Shown here piece by piece: positions 19,314 to 28,673 of a DNA stretch of 64,000 bases. Below the pieces are notes generated by a model, which saw only the letters and a list, made by a program, of their open reading frames with translations, was not told the origin of the DNA and ran no database searches. Source of the stretch: Roseomonas sp. HF4 (GTDB taxonomy: Bacteria; Pseudomonadota; Alphaproteobacteria; Acetobacterales; Acetobacteraceae); assembly GCF_005222755.1 (NCBI RefSeq), contig NZ_STGD01000003.1, positions 248,001-312,000 on the forward strand, written 5' to 3'. Positions within the stretch are counted from its first letter, which is position 1; each line of letters begins with the position of its first letter. The position numbers and the translations under genes were made by a program.

Positions 19314-21383
19314 ATGAGCGGCACTTCCGTCGGCCGGCCCGTGCGCATCGCCGTCGACATCGGCGGCACCTTCACCGACCTGCAGGTGCTGGATGCGCGG
19401 GACGGCATCGCGCGCGCCTGGAAGACGCCGACGACGCCCGAGGACCCCTCCATCGGCCTGCTCCGCGGCGTGACGGAGGCGGCCGGGCGCTTCGGCTTCG
19501 CGCTGGCGGATGTCGGGCTGCTGCTGCACGGCACGACCATCGCGACCAATGCGGTGCTGGAACGCAAGCTGGCCCGCGGCGTGCTGCTCACGACCGCCGG
19601 CTTCGAGGATGTGCTCGAGATCAACCGCCACGTCCGGCGCGACATCTACGGCCTGGCGCCCGACCCCTTCCCGGTGCTGGTGCCGCGCGACCGGCGCCTG
19701 CCGGTGCCGGAACGGATGCGCGCCGACGGCTCGGCGGAGATCCCGCTGGACGAGGCGGCGATCCCGGCGCTGCTCGACCGCGTCGCGGCGCTGGGGGCGG
19801 ATAGTGTCGCCGTGTCGCTGCTGCACGCCTACGCCAACCCGGCGCATGAGCGGCGGCTGGCCGGGATGCTGCGCGCCGCGCGGCCCGACCTGCCGGTCTC
19901 GCTCTCCTCGGATGTCTCGCCCGAGATCCGCGAATACGAACGCACCTCGACCACCGTGCTGAACGCGCTGCTGGTGCCGGTGGTGAAGGCCTATCTCGAC
20001 CGGCTCGAGGCGCGGCTCGGGGAGGGCGGGTTCCACCCGCTCGTGTTCCTCGTGCAGTCGAATGGCGGCGTCTGCAGCCTGCGCATGGCGGCGGAGCAGC
20101 CGGCGCGGCTGCTGCTGTCCGGCCCCTCGGGCGGCACGCTCGCGGCCGGGCGGCTCGCCGGGCTCCTGTCGCGCCCGAACCTCGTCGCGGTGGACATGGG
20201 CGGCACCTCCTACGACGTCTCGGTCGTGCAGGACGGGCGCGTGTCGGTCATCACGCAGGGGGAGATCGACCGCCTGCCGGTGCGCCTGCCGATGGTGGAG
20301 ATGCGCACGATCGGCGCCGGCGGCGGCTCGATCGCCGCGGTCGATGCCGGTGGGCGGCTGACGGTTGGCCCGCGCAGCGCCGGCGCCACCCCCGGGCCCG
20401 TCGCCTATGGCCGCGGCGGCACCGAGCCGACCGTGACGGACGCGAACCTGGCGCTCGGACGGCTCGACCCCGACTTCTTCCTGGGCGGCATGATGCGGCT
20501 CGACATGCCGGCGACGCGCGACGCGCTGGCGGCGAAGGTGGGCGGCCCGCTCGGCCTGTCCGTCGAGCAGGCGGCGGAGGGGATCCTGACCGTCACCAAC
20601 GCCAATCTCGGCGCCGCGATCCGGCTGTCGCTGTTCGAGAAGGGCCTCGATCCGCGCGATTTCTGCCTGCTGTCCTTCGGCGGCGCGGGCGGGTTGCACG
20701 CGACCGAGGTCGCGGCGGAACTCGGCATGACGGAGGTCGCCTTCCCGCGCGAGCCGGGCACGCTCTCGGCCCATGGCATCCTGTTTTCGGACCTGACGCA
20801 GGACATCGCGCGGTCGCGCGTGCTGCGCGCGGCGGCGCCGAGCCTGCCGGCGCTGGCCGAGGGCATCGCCGCGCTGCGCGCCGAGGCCGATGCCCGGCTC
20901 GCGGCCGACGGCATCGCCCCCGGGCGCCGGCGCGTCACCATTGCGGCCGACATGCGCTACCACGGCCAGGCCTTCGAACTGCTGGTCCCCTGGGGAGAAG
21001 TGGCGGCACCGGATGCGGGCGACCTCGCCGTGCTGGTCGAGGATTTCCACGCCATGCACCGGCAGCGCTTCTCCTACGCAAACCCCGGGGAGGCGGTGGA
21101 GATCGTGACGCTACGGGCGACCGCGACCGGCCTGCTCGACAAGCCCGAGGCCGCCGAGCCACCGCCCGCCGAGCGCCCCGCGCGGAAGGGCCTGCGCCGC
21201 GTGCACGAGGGCGGCGCCTGGCGGGAGGTGCCGGTCTGGGACCGCGAGGCGCTGGGCGCCGGAGACGTGATCGAGGGCCCCGCGGTGGTCGAGGAAGCCT
21301 TCGCGACCCACTGGATCGCGCGCGGCTGGACCGCCCGGCCCGGCCCCGCCGGCACGCTGATGGCGCGGAGGGATGCGGCATGA
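19314..21383 (+). CDS. hyuA: Hydantoinase/oxoprolinase subunit A family
   Basis: A 689-residue HyuA subunit of ATP-dependent hydantoinases, N-methylhydantoinases, 5-oxoprolinases and acetone/acetophenone carboxylases. The ATP-binding actin-like fold shows DIGGTFTD (15-22), HGTTIATNAVLER and VAVDMGGTSYDVS. It overlaps the hyuB start (ATGA), the normal A-B pair forming the enzyme. The sequence does not separate hydantoin, oxoproline or ketone substrates. Neighbouring amidase, RutA and carbamoylase genes favour a cyclic amide. Confidence 0.92.
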   Translation: MSGTSVGRPVRIAVDIGGTFTDLQVLDARDGIARAWKTPTTPEDPSIGLLRGVTEAAGRFGFALADVGLLLHGTTIATNAVLERKLARGVLLTTAGFEDVLEINRHVRRDIYGLAPDPFPVLVPRDRRLPVPERMRADGSAEIPLDEAAIPALLDRVAALGADSVAVSLLHAYANPAHERRLAGMLRAARPDLPVSLSSDVSPEIREYERTSTTVLNALLVPVVKAYLDRLEARLGEGGFHPLVFLVQSNGGVCSLRMAAEQPARLLLSGPSGGTLAAGRLAGLLSRPNLVAVDMGGTSYDVSVVQDGRVSVITQGEIDRLPVRLPMVEMRTIGAGGGSIAAVDAGGRLTVGPRSAGATPGPVAYGRGGTEPTVTDANLALGRLDPDFFLGGMMRLDMPATRDALAAKVGGPLGLSVEQAAEGILTVTNANLGAAIRLSLFEKGLDPRDFCLLSFGGAGGLHATEVAAELGMTEVAFPREPGTLSAHGILFSDLTQDIARSRVLRAAAPSLPALAEGIAALRAEADARLAADGIAPGRRRVTIAADMRYHGQAFELLVPWGEVAAPDAGDLAVLVEDFHAMHRQRFSYANPGEAVEIVTLRATATGLLDKPEAAEPPPAERPARKGLRRVHEGGAWREVPVWDREALGAGDVIEGPAVVEEAFATHWIARGWTARPGPAGTLMARRDAA

Positions 21384-23008
21384 CGCTCGGGCCCATCGAG
21401 ATCGAGGTGATCCGCAACGCGCTGACCGCCGCCGCGGCCGAGATGGACATCACAATCTGGCGCACCAGCCGCAGCACCATCGTGCGCGAATTGCTGGACT
21501 ACTCCACGGCGGTGTTCGACGCCGAGGGCAACAATGTCGCGCAGTCGGCGCGCATCCCGCAGCACCTGAACTCGATGGGTGCCGCGCTGCGTACGCTGCT
21601 CGACCGCTTCGTCGTCGCCGACGAATGGGGCGAGCATGACGTCGTCGCGACCAACGACCCCTATTGCGGCGCGCAGCACCTGAACGACGTGCTGGTTTTC
21701 AAGCCGGTGATGCACGAGGGCCGGCGCGTCGCCTATGTCGGCGCGCTCTGCCATCACATCGACATGGGCGGCATGGCGCCCGGATCCTACGCCGCGACGG
21801 CGACCGAGGTGTTCCAGGAGGGGCTGCGCATCCCGCCGCTCAAGCTCGTCGAGAACGGGCGGCTCAACCGCGCGGTCTGGGAGATGATCGGCCAGAACGT
21901 GAGGAAGCCCGCACTCATGCTGGGCGACCTGCAGTCGCAGCTGGCCTCGCTCGATGTCGGCGCGGCCTCCATCCGACGCCTCGCCGCGCGCTACGGCGCC
22001 GAGGGGCTGGTCGAGGCGACGGCGCGCATCCTCGACATGAGCGAGGCGGCGATGCGCGCCGCCATCCGCGCCATGCCCGACGGCCGCTACGAGTTCGAGG
22101 ATTTCCTCGATGACGACGGCATCGACCCCGAGCCCGTGCGGCTGCACGCCGCGGTGACGGTCAGGGGCGACGAGATCGAGGTCGACCTTTCCGGTTGCGA
22201 CGACCAGCGGCGCGGGCCGATCAACTGCACGCCGGCCATGTCCGACTGCGCCGTCTACTACGCCGTGATCGCCGCGACGGACGGGGCGATGCCCGCCAAT
22301 GCCGGCTGCTACCGGCCGATCCGCATCATGCACCGGGAGGGCAGCGTGACATCCTGCCGCGCGCCCGCCTCGGTCGCGCATCGCATCGCGGTCGGCCATC
22401 GCCTGGCCAACGTGATGTTCGGCTGCCTGCACCAGGCGCTGCCGGACCGCATGCCGGCCGCCTATTACGGCGGGTCCTATGTCGCGACCTTCCAGACCGA
22501 GGCGGCGGACGGATCGCGCGAGGTGCTGGTCGAGATCGAGATCGGCGGCACGGGCGCCGCACCCGGCAAGGACGGCGTCAACGCCTGGTCCTTCGGCATG
22601 CACAACAACGCGAACATCCCGGTCGAGATGATCGAGAGCCAAATGCCGCTGACCATCACGCGCTACGGGCTGCTGCCCGGATCGGGCGGCGCGGGGGAAT
22701 TCCGCGGCGGGCTCGGGCTCGTGCGGGAATGGCGGGTGGACAGCCCGGCCGCGGTCTTCACCGCCAACATGGACCGCTTCCGCTTCCCGCCCTACGGGCT
22801 GGCGGGCGGGGGGGCGGGCAGCCTCGGCCGGCTCACGCGGGTCAGGGACGGCGCCGAGACGCCGATCGCGCCGAAATCGGATGGCGTGAGGCTGCGCGCG
22901 GGGGATGTCGTGCGGCTCGAGACCTCGGGCGGCGGCGGGTTCGGCGACCCTGCCGGGCGCGACGCCGGGGCCGCGTCCAGCGACGCGGCGCTCGGCTACG
23001 TGCCGTGA
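21380..23008 (+). CDS. hyuB: Hydantoinase/oxoprolinase subunit B family
   Basis: A 542-residue HyuB partner of HyuA. Recognisable segments are the N-terminal GPIEIEVIRNALTAAAAEMD, the metal-site-like region CHHIDMGGMAPGS, and the C-terminal LPGSGGAGEFRGGLGLVREW. The start overlaps the hyuA stop by 4 bp and its own stop overlaps a GTG start of the next gene, so translation is tightly coupled. Function is as for HyuA: ATP-driven ring opening of a hydantoin-like compound, or carboxylation of a ketone. Confidence 0.92.
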   Translation: MTLGPIEIEVIRNALTAAAAEMDITIWRTSRSTIVRELLDYSTAVFDAEGNNVAQSARIPQHLNSMGAALRTLLDRFVVADEWGEHDVVATNDPYCGAQHLNDVLVFKPVMHEGRRVAYVGALCHHIDMGGMAPGSYAATATEVFQEGLRIPPLKLVENGRLNRAVWEMIGQNVRKPALMLGDLQSQLASLDVGAASIRRLAARYGAEGLVEATARILDMSEAAMRAAIRAMPDGRYEFEDFLDDDGIDPEPVRLHAAVTVRGDEIEVDLSGCDDQRRGPINCTPAMSDCAVYYAVIAATDGAMPANAGCYRPIRIMHREGSVTSCRAPASVAHRIAVGHRLANVMFGCLHQALPDRMPAAYYGGSYVATFQTEAADGSREVLVEIEIGGTGAAPGKDGVNAWSFGMHNNANIPVEMIESQMPLTITRYGLLPGSGGAGEFRGGLGLVREWRVDSPAAVFTANMDRFRFPPYGLAGGGAGSLGRLTRVRDGAETPIAPKSDGVRLRAGDVVRLETSGGGGFGDPAGRDAGAASSDAALGYVP

Positions 23009-23481
23009 CCTTCGACCCGGCCGCGCATCGCGTGGTGCCCGAGCAGCGCTGGTTCGAGGACTTCGCCATGGGCGAGCGCTTCGTCCTGCCGAGCCGGACC
23101 ATGACGGAGGCGATCTTCCTGGCCTTCCAGGCGGCGTCCGGCGACAACCACCCGGTCCATTACGACGTGGAATACTGCCGTGCGCGGGGGATGCCGCACA
23201 TGCTGGCCCATGGCTACCAGGTTCTGGTCCAGACGGCGGCCGGGGCGGGGATGTTCCCGCACATGGTCGAGGAGAGCCTCAAGGGCTTCCTCGACCAGTC
23301 GAGCCGCTTCCTGCATCCGGTCTTCGCGGGCGACACGCTCTACCCGGCGCTCGAGGTGGACGAGGTGACGCCGCAGCGCACGACCGGCATCCTCGGACTT
23401 CGCAGCACCGTCCACAACCAGAAGGGCGCGCTGGTGATGGACGGGCGGCAGCGCTACCTGCTGCGCCGCCGCCCGGCCTGA
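23005..23481 (+). CDS. MaoC-like hot-dog-fold dehydratase
   Basis: A 158-residue MaoC-type (R)-enoyl-CoA hydratase-like protein. The hydratase motif region ASGDNHPVHYD contains the expected Asp and His residues. The GTG start at 23005 overlaps the hyuB stop (GTGA), which decides the start. It suggests CoA-thioester processing downstream of the Hyu step. It precedes an AhpD-like gene by 38 bp. Confidence 0.88.
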   Translation: MTFDPAAHRVVPEQRWFEDFAMGERFVLPSRTMTEAIFLAFQAASGDNHPVHYDVEYCRARGMPHMLAHGYQVLVQTAAGAGMFPHMVEESLKGFLDQSSRFLHPVFAGDTLYPALEVDEVTPQRTTGILGLRSTVHNQKGALVMDGRQRYLLRRRPA

Positions 23482-23519
23482 AATCACGACCGCCGCACGC
23501 CGTCCCACGGAGGAAAACC

Positions 23520-24053
23520 ATGGCCCGCATTCCCTACGCCGACCTCGCGCATCCCGACCATGTGGAGGCGGCGGAGGCGATCCGCGCCTCCCGCAAGCGG
23601 GTCGGGCACCTGCATCGGATGCTGCTGCACGCGCCGCCGATCGCCGCCGGCTGGATCACGATGTTCGACGCCATCCGCTGGAAATCGACGCTGTCGGGCA
23701 AGCTGCGGGAGCTCGTCATCTGCCGCATCGCCGCGATCAACGGCGCGTCCTACGAATGGGAGGCGCATGCGCCGATCGCGCTGAAGGAGGGTGCCACGCA
23801 GGCGCAGCTCGATGCGCTCCGCGACTGGCAGGGGAGCGATGCCTTCGACGCCGGCGAGCGCGCCGCGCTCGCCTATTGCGACGCCATGACGCAGCGGGTG
23901 CATGTGCCCGACGACGTGGCGAAGGCCGTGCGCGACCTGTTCCCGCCGCGCCAGCTGGTCGAGCTGACCGCGACCATCGCCGGCTACAACTGCGTCTCCC
24001 GCGTGCTGGAGGCCCTCGAGATCAAGGGCACCGACCCGCTGGCGCCGGGCTGA
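23520..24053 (+). CDS. Carboxymuconolactone decarboxylase / AhpD-like protein
   Basis: A 177-residue all-helical AhpD/CMD-fold protein. The region LRELVICRIAAINGASYEWEAH corresponds to the CMD core, but the CxxC pair of peroxidase-type AhpD proteins is absent (NGASYEW in its place), so peroxidase activity is unlikely. Such stand-alone CMD proteins often accompany catabolic operons without known function. The ATG at 23520 follows GGAGGAAA. It is the last gene of the hyuA-hyuB-maoC unit, ending at a repeat. Confidence 0.88.
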   Translation: MARIPYADLAHPDHVEAAEAIRASRKRVGHLHRMLLHAPPIAAGWITMFDAIRWKSTLSGKLRELVICRIAAINGASYEWEAHAPIALKEGATQAQLDALRDWQGSDAFDAGERAALAYCDAMTQRVHVPDDVAKAVRDLFPPRQLVELTATIAGYNCVSRVLEALEIKGTDPLAPG

Positions 24054-24071
24054 CCGGTCCAGCCGGACGGG

Positions 24072-24230
24072 ATCGGGGGACGGGGCAAGGATCGCTTCTC
24101 CCCCTCAGGGTTTCGTCCCCGTTGGTGTGCAGTCTCCGCGGTCGCGGCGCCAGTGTCCCCGCTCAGCACGAGGTACCAAAGAAGGGAGGGGGATCGGGGG
24201 AGGTTCTCCTCCCCCGACCTTTCAAACCAC
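24072..24230 (+). repeat. Dispersed palindromic repeat, copy C
   Basis: The right half is a near-exact consensus: GAAGGGAGGGGGATCGGGGG then AGGTTCTCCTCCCCCGACC. The left half (ATCGGGGGACGGGGCAAGG, CTTCTCCCCCTC) and the centre are diverged and longer than usual. It lies between convergent stops at 24053 and 24248. Confidence 0.75.
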
Positions 24231-24247
24231 CACTGCACGCCAGGACA

Positions 24248-25183
24248 TCAATCGGCGGTGCGCATCCCGTTCTCCTCCACGATGCGCCCGAACTTCGTGT
24301 ATTCCGACCGCCAGAAGGCGCCGAAATCCACCGCGTTGCGATAGCGCACGGGCTGCGCGATGCGTGCGAGCCCGTCGCGCACCGCCGGGTTCTCCATGGT
24401 GCGGCGGCAGGCCGTGTCGAAGCGCGCGACCATCTCGGCCGGCGCGCCGGCGGGCAGGTACATGCCGCTCCAGATCGAGAAGACCTGGTCGTGGCCGAGT
24501 TCGCGCATTGTCGGCGCGTCGGGGAAGTCCGACAGCCGCGCCTCGGTGAAGGTGGCGATGGCGTGCAGGTCGTATTGCCGGATCAGGATGGACTGGTCGC
24601 TGAACAGCGCGACCGTGCCCTGCTGAAAGGCGAGGATGACGTCGCCCGAGCCACGGAAAGGCACATGCAGCATGGGCGTCCCGGCCGAGCGCGTCAGCGC
24701 CACCATCGAGATGTGCGGGATGGTCCCGATGCCCGACGACGCATAGGGCAGGTTGCCGCCCTCGGCGCGCGCGCGCGCCGTCACGTCCGCCCAGGTGCGC
24801 AGCCCGCTGGCCTTGGGCGTCATCATGATGACCGGGCTGTCGGTCACCTGGCAGACGGGCGTGAAGCTCTCGAGCCCGTAGGGCTGGCGGCGCATGTGCG
24901 GCTGGATGGTGACCGGCCCGATCGGCGTGAGGAACAGCGTGTTGCCGTCCGCGCGCGCGCGTGCCGCCTCGGTGGCGCCGATCGTGCCCGAGGCGCCGCC
25001 CACGTTGCGCACCACGATCTGCGTGCCGAGGGCGGCCGACAATTCGGGCTGGATCAGCCGGCCGAGGATGTCGGTGGCGCCCCCGGCGGGGAAGGGGATG
25101 ATCATCTGCATCTGCATCTGCGCGCGCGCCGGCGCGGCGAGCATGAGCAGCGCGGCAAGCGCCGCTCCCGGCAGCAGTCTCAT
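24248..25183 (-). CDS. Bug/TctC-family periplasmic solute-binding protein (copy 3)
   Basis: A 311-residue Bug receptor. The signal peptide MRLLPGAALAALLMLAAPARA is followed by an unusual QMQMQM repeat right before the family start IIPFPAGGATDILGR; the usual short YPxKPIR segment is missing. The ATG at 25183 has AGGAGG upstream. Divergent from the ThDP-enzyme gene across 81 bp, so both may share a control region. Confidence 0.92.
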   Translation of the reverse strand: MRLLPGAALAALLMLAAPARAQMQMQMIIPFPAGGATDILGRLIQPELSAALGTQIVVRNVGGASGTIGATEAARARADGNTLFLTPIGPVTIQPHMRRQPYGLESFTPVCQVTDSPVIMMTPKASGLRTWADVTARARAEGGNLPYASSGIGTIPHISMVALTRSAGTPMLHVPFRGSGDVILAFQQGTVALFSDQSILIRQYDLHAIATFTEARLSDFPDAPTMRELGHDQVFSIWSGMYLPAGAPAEMVARFDTACRRTMENPAVRDGLARIAQPVRYRNAVDFGAFWRSEYTKFGRIVEENGMRTAD

Positions 25184-25264
25184 GGCGTCCTCCTCATGCC
25201 CTGCCTTGTGGCGGCCGGGCTTACCCGGCAGGCTAGCGCCATTGCGGGAGGATGCAAAAGCCGG

Positions 25265-26941
25265 ATGAGCGGAACCATGACCGGCGGCGCCTGGCTTGCC
25301 GCGAGCCTCGCGGCCTCGGGCCAGACGCATGTCTTCTTCGTCGACGCGGTGCTGCGGCGCACGCTGCTCGCGTTGTCGGAGGCGGGCGTCGCGCCGGTGC
25401 TCGCGCATACCGAGAAGGCGGCGGCCTACATGGCCGACGGCTATGCGCGCGTGTCGGGCCGGCCGGGCGTCGTGGCGGTGCAGTCGGTGGGCGCGGCGAA
25501 CCTCGCGGCCGGGTTGCAGGATGCATGGCTCGCGCGCACGCCCATCGTCGCGATGACGGGGCGCAAGGTGCCGGCGCACCAGCACCGCAACGCCTACCAG
25601 GAAGTCGACCACGCGCCGCTGTTCGCGCCGGTCGTGAAATACAGCGCCGACGTCGCCGAGGCCGCCGACCTGCCGCGCGCGCTGCGCCAGGCCTTCGCCG
25701 CCGCGACGGCGATGCCGCCGCGCCCCGTGCATCTCGAGCTGTTCGGCCTGCAGGCGGAAGTGGTGGAGGGCGGCGCCGTCGCCGCGCCCCCGGCCGACCT
25801 CTCGGCCTTCCGGATGCCGCTGCATCGGCCCGGGCCCGAGCCCGGCGCCATCGCCGCCGCCGCCGCCGCGTTGCTGGCCGTGCCGCGCGTCGCGATCGTG
25901 GCCGGCGACGGCGCGATGCTATCGGGGTGCGGGGGCGAATTGCTGGCGGTGGCCGAGGCGCTGGCGGCGCCGGTTGCGACCGCGCTCGGCGCGCGCGGCA
26001 TCGTCTCCACGCGCCATCCGCTGCATATCGGCGTCGCCGGCGCCTATGCCGCGCCGCCGGCCAACCGCATCCTGCAGGAGGCCGACCTGATCCTGATGGT
26101 CGGCGCCGATACCGGCGACATGCTGACCAACTACTGGCGCACCCCCGCGCCGGGCGCACAGGTGGTGCAGATCGACGCCGACCCGATGGAATTCGACCGG
26201 TCCTACCCTGCGATGGTGGCGGTGCAGGCGGACCCGCGGGCGGCGCTACGCGCGCTCGCCGCGGCGCTCGGCCGGCCGGAGCGGGACGGCGCCTTCCTCG
26301 CGGCCGCGCAGGCGCGCATGGCGGAATGGCGGGCGGAGGTCGCGCCGCGGCTCGCCAGCGACGCCGCGCCGATCGACCCGGCGCGGCTTGCCGCCGAGAT
26401 CACGGCGGCCCTGCCCGCCGACGGCATCCTGGTGGCCGACACCGGCTATTCCGGCATCTGGACCGGCACGCTGGTCGATCTTGAGCCGGGGCAGTCCTAC
26501 CTCCGCGCGGCGGGCTCGCTCGGCTGGTCGTTCCCTGCCGCGCTCGGCGCGAAATGCGCCGCGCCGCATCGCAAGGTGGTGTGCTGGTCGGGCGACGGCG
26601 CGCTCTACTACCACCTCGCGGAACTCGAGACGGCGCGGCGGCGCGGCATCGCGGTCACGCTGGTGGTGAACAACAATTCCGGCTTCGGCCAGGGCTGGCC
26701 GAACCTGGTGCGCCAGGCGGGCAACCGGCCGGATGCGGCGGCCGAGCTGCTGCGCTTCGGGCCGACCGACTTCGTGCAGGTCGCGCGGTCCTTCGGCCTC
26801 GACGGCATCCGCGTGGAGCGGCCGGAGGAGATCGGCCCCGCGCTCGCCCGCGCCATGGCGTCCGACCGCACGATGGTGGTCGACGTCGTCACCGACATCG
26901 AGGCGCGCGCCCCCGCGCCCTGGGCACCGGAAGGAACATAG
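25265..26941 (+). CDS. Thiamine diphosphate-dependent enzyme, acetolactate synthase-like
   Basis: A 558-residue ThDP enzyme with the three-domain layout of the acetolactate synthase / benzoylformate decarboxylase group. The catalytic glutamate is E50 in AHTEKAAAYMADGYAR. The C-terminal ThDP/Mg motif starts at GDGALYYHLAELE and ends in VVNNNSGFGQG. It is not a biosynthetic IlvB by context: no small subunit, and it is followed by a 3-hydroxyacyl-CoA dehydrogenase and an SDR. It may be a decarboxylase or lyase for an oxo-acid or oxalyl/hydroxyacyl-CoA. The ATG at 25265 was chosen; the in-frame extension upstream reads through repeats and antisense tctC. Confidence 0.88.
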   Translation: MSGTMTGGAWLAASLAASGQTHVFFVDAVLRRTLLALSEAGVAPVLAHTEKAAAYMADGYARVSGRPGVVAVQSVGAANLAAGLQDAWLARTPIVAMTGRKVPAHQHRNAYQEVDHAPLFAPVVKYSADVAEAADLPRALRQAFAAATAMPPRPVHLELFGLQAEVVEGGAVAAPPADLSAFRMPLHRPGPEPGAIAAAAAALLAVPRVAIVAGDGAMLSGCGGELLAVAEALAAPVATALGARGIVSTRHPLHIGVAGAYAAPPANRILQEADLILMVGADTGDMLTNYWRTPAPGAQVVQIDADPMEFDRSYPAMVAVQADPRAALRALAAALGRPERDGAFLAAAQARMAEWRAEVAPRLASDAAPIDPARLAAEITAALPADGILVADTGYSGIWTGTLVDLEPGQSYLRAAGSLGWSFPAALGAKCAAPHRKVVCWSGDGALYYHLAELETARRRGIAVTLVVNNNSGFGQGWPNLVRQAGNRPDAAAELLRFGPTDFVQVARSFGLDGIRVERPEEIGPALARAMASDRTMVVDVVTDIEARAPAPWAPEGT

Positions 26942-26943
26942 CC

Positions 26944-27906
26944 ATGGCTCGCGTCGCGGTTCTCGGCGCCGGCACGATGGGCCACGCGCTCGCGCTGGTC
27001 TTCGCGCTCGGTGGCCATTCGGTGCGGCTGACGGACAGCAATCCCGCGACGCTCGCCCGGGCCAAGGGCCTGATGGAGACGGCGCTCGCGACGCTGGCCG
27101 AGGCGGGCGAGGCGCCGGACGGCTGGACGGCCGCGCATCTCGCCCAGGCGGTCACGCGCCACGACAGCCTGGCCGAGTGCGTCGATGGCGCCGAGATCAT
27201 CGTGGAGGCGATCGTCGAGGACCCGGACGCGAAGCGCGCGCTCTATGCCGCGCTCGACGCGGTCGCGCCGCCGGAGGCGATCATCGCGTCGAACACCTCC
27301 TACCTCGACATCTTCCCGCTGATGCCGGCCGCACGGCAGCGCCGGACGCTGATCGCGCACTGGTACACGCCGCCCTACCTGGTCGACCTGGTCGACATCG
27401 TGGGCGGGCCGCAGACCGACCCGGCGGCGGTCGAGACGGTGCGCGCCACGGTCGCGGCCATGGGCAAGCAGCCCATCGTCATGCGGAAATTCGTCCCCGG
27501 CTACATCGCCAACCGCATCCAGTCGGCGATCGGGCTCGAGGTGCAGCAGCTGCTCGACGACGGCGTCGCCACGGCCGAGGAGATCGACGCCGCCATCATC
27601 CACGGCATCGCGCTGCGGCTGCCGATCCTGGGCGTGCTGGCCAAGGCGGACTTCACCGGGCTGCCGATGATGCAGCTGGCGCTCGCGAACCGGATGTACA
27701 CGCCGCCGCCGGTGCGGGGCGCGAGCGGGAGCCTCGATGCGCTGGTCGCGCGGGGCCGCACCGGCGTGATGGCGGGCGCGGGCTTCTACGACTGGGGCGG
27801 CAAGGACCCCGAAACATTGTTCGAGGAGCGCGACCGCCGCCTGCTGGCGCTGCGCCGCGCGCTCCGGGAGATCGGCACCATGGCTGGACTGGAGCGCGAC
27901 GCATGA
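26944..27906 (+). CDS. 3-hydroxyacyl-CoA dehydrogenase family protein
   Basis: A 320-residue NAD-dependent dehydrogenase. The Rossmann motif VAVLGAGTMGHALA is at the N-terminus, the catalytic His lies in IAHWYTPPYLVDLVDIV, and the C-terminal helical domain has GYIANRIQSAIGLEVQQLL. It oxidises a 3-hydroxyacyl-CoA or a related 3-hydroxy acid. It follows the ThDP-enzyme gene by two bases and overlaps the SDR gene (ATGA), forming a three-gene operon. Confidence 0.9.
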   Translation: MARVAVLGAGTMGHALALVFALGGHSVRLTDSNPATLARAKGLMETALATLAEAGEAPDGWTAAHLAQAVTRHDSLAECVDGAEIIVEAIVEDPDAKRALYAALDAVAPPEAIIASNTSYLDIFPLMPAARQRRTLIAHWYTPPYLVDLVDIVGGPQTDPAAVETVRATVAAMGKQPIVMRKFVPGYIANRIQSAIGLEVQQLLDDGVATAEEIDAAIIHGIALRLPILGVLAKADFTGLPMMQLALANRMYTPPPVRGASGSLDALVARGRTGVMAGAGFYDWGGKDPETLFEERDRRLLALRRALREIGTMAGLERDA

Positions 27907-28673
27907 TCCGCTACGACCTCAAGGGCAAGACGGCGCTCGTGACCGGCGGCGCGTCGGGCATCGGCCTCGCCACCGCGGTGATGCTGCTGGAATCCGGCGC
28001 CAGGGTCGCGATCAACCACCTGGCCGACGACCCGCGCGGGCCGGAGGTGGTGGAGAAGCTGCGGGCCAACGGGCGGGACGCGATCTCGGCGCCGGGCGAC
28101 GTGGGCGATGCGGCGGACGGCCCGCGCATGGTGGAACAGGCCGTGCGCGACCTCGGGCGGCTCGACTACCTGGTGAACAACGCCGGCACGCCCGGCACGC
28201 GCAGCATCATCCGCCCGGCGGAGCTCGACCGCCTGACCGACGAATTGTGGGACACGCTGCTGAAGGTGAACCTGCTCGGCGTGTTCCGCTGCACCAAGGC
28301 GGCGGCGCCGGCGCTGCGGGCGGCGGGCGGCGCGGTGGTCAGCGTGGCTTCCGTCGCCGGCCTCGACAGCCCGGGGTCGTCGATGGCCTACGGCGCGACC
28401 AAGGCGGGGGTGATAAGCCTGACCAAGAACCTCGCGCGCGCGCTGGCGCCGGAGGTGCGCGTCAACGCCATCGCCCCCGGCGCGGTCGATTCCACCTGGA
28501 TGGTCGAATGGACCGAGGAGCGCCGTCAGGCGAGCGCCGAGAAGGCGCTGCTGAAACGCCGCTGCCAGCCCGCCGACCTCGCGGAGGTCATGGTCTTCCT
28601 GCTGGCCGGCGCCGCGATGGTGACCGGCCAGACGGTCGTCGTCGATGGCGGGCTGACGCTCGAGAGCCGCTGA
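27903..28673 (+). CDS. SDR-family oxidoreductase
   Basis: A 256-residue classical short-chain dehydrogenase. The cofactor motif is TGGASGIG (14-21), NNAG is at 92-95, and the catalytic triad is S150, Y163, K167 (AYGATK). The C-terminal TGQTVVVDGGLTLE is typical. It overlaps the preceding dehydrogenase by 4 bp. Its stop directly abuts the stop of a convergent small gene at 28674, leaving no terminator space. The substrate is unknown; a keto/hydroxy interconversion following the ThDP enzyme is plausible. Confidence 0.9.
   Translation: MIRYDLKGKTALVTGGASGIGLATAVMLLESGARVAINHLADDPRGPEVVEKLRANGRDAISAPGDVGDAADGPRMVEQAVRDLGRLDYLVNNAGTPGTRSIIRPAELDRLTDELWDTLLKVNLLGVFRCTKAAAPALRAAGGAVVSVASVAGLDSPGSSMAYGATKAGVISLTKNLARALAPEVRVNAIAPGAVDSTWMVEWTEERRQASAEKALLKRRCQPADLAEVMVFLLAGAAMVTGQTVVVDGGLTLESR

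Noticed and set aside
22195-23004. Longer version of the MaoC-like protein starting within hyuB
   Set aside because: The extra residues are an out-of-frame translation of hyuB; the GTG at 23005 overlapping the hyuB stop fits the family length.
23756-25264. Long N-terminal extension of the ThDP enzyme
   Set aside because: It reads through the AhpD-like gene out of frame, a dispersed repeat and antisense tctC; homology begins at 25265.
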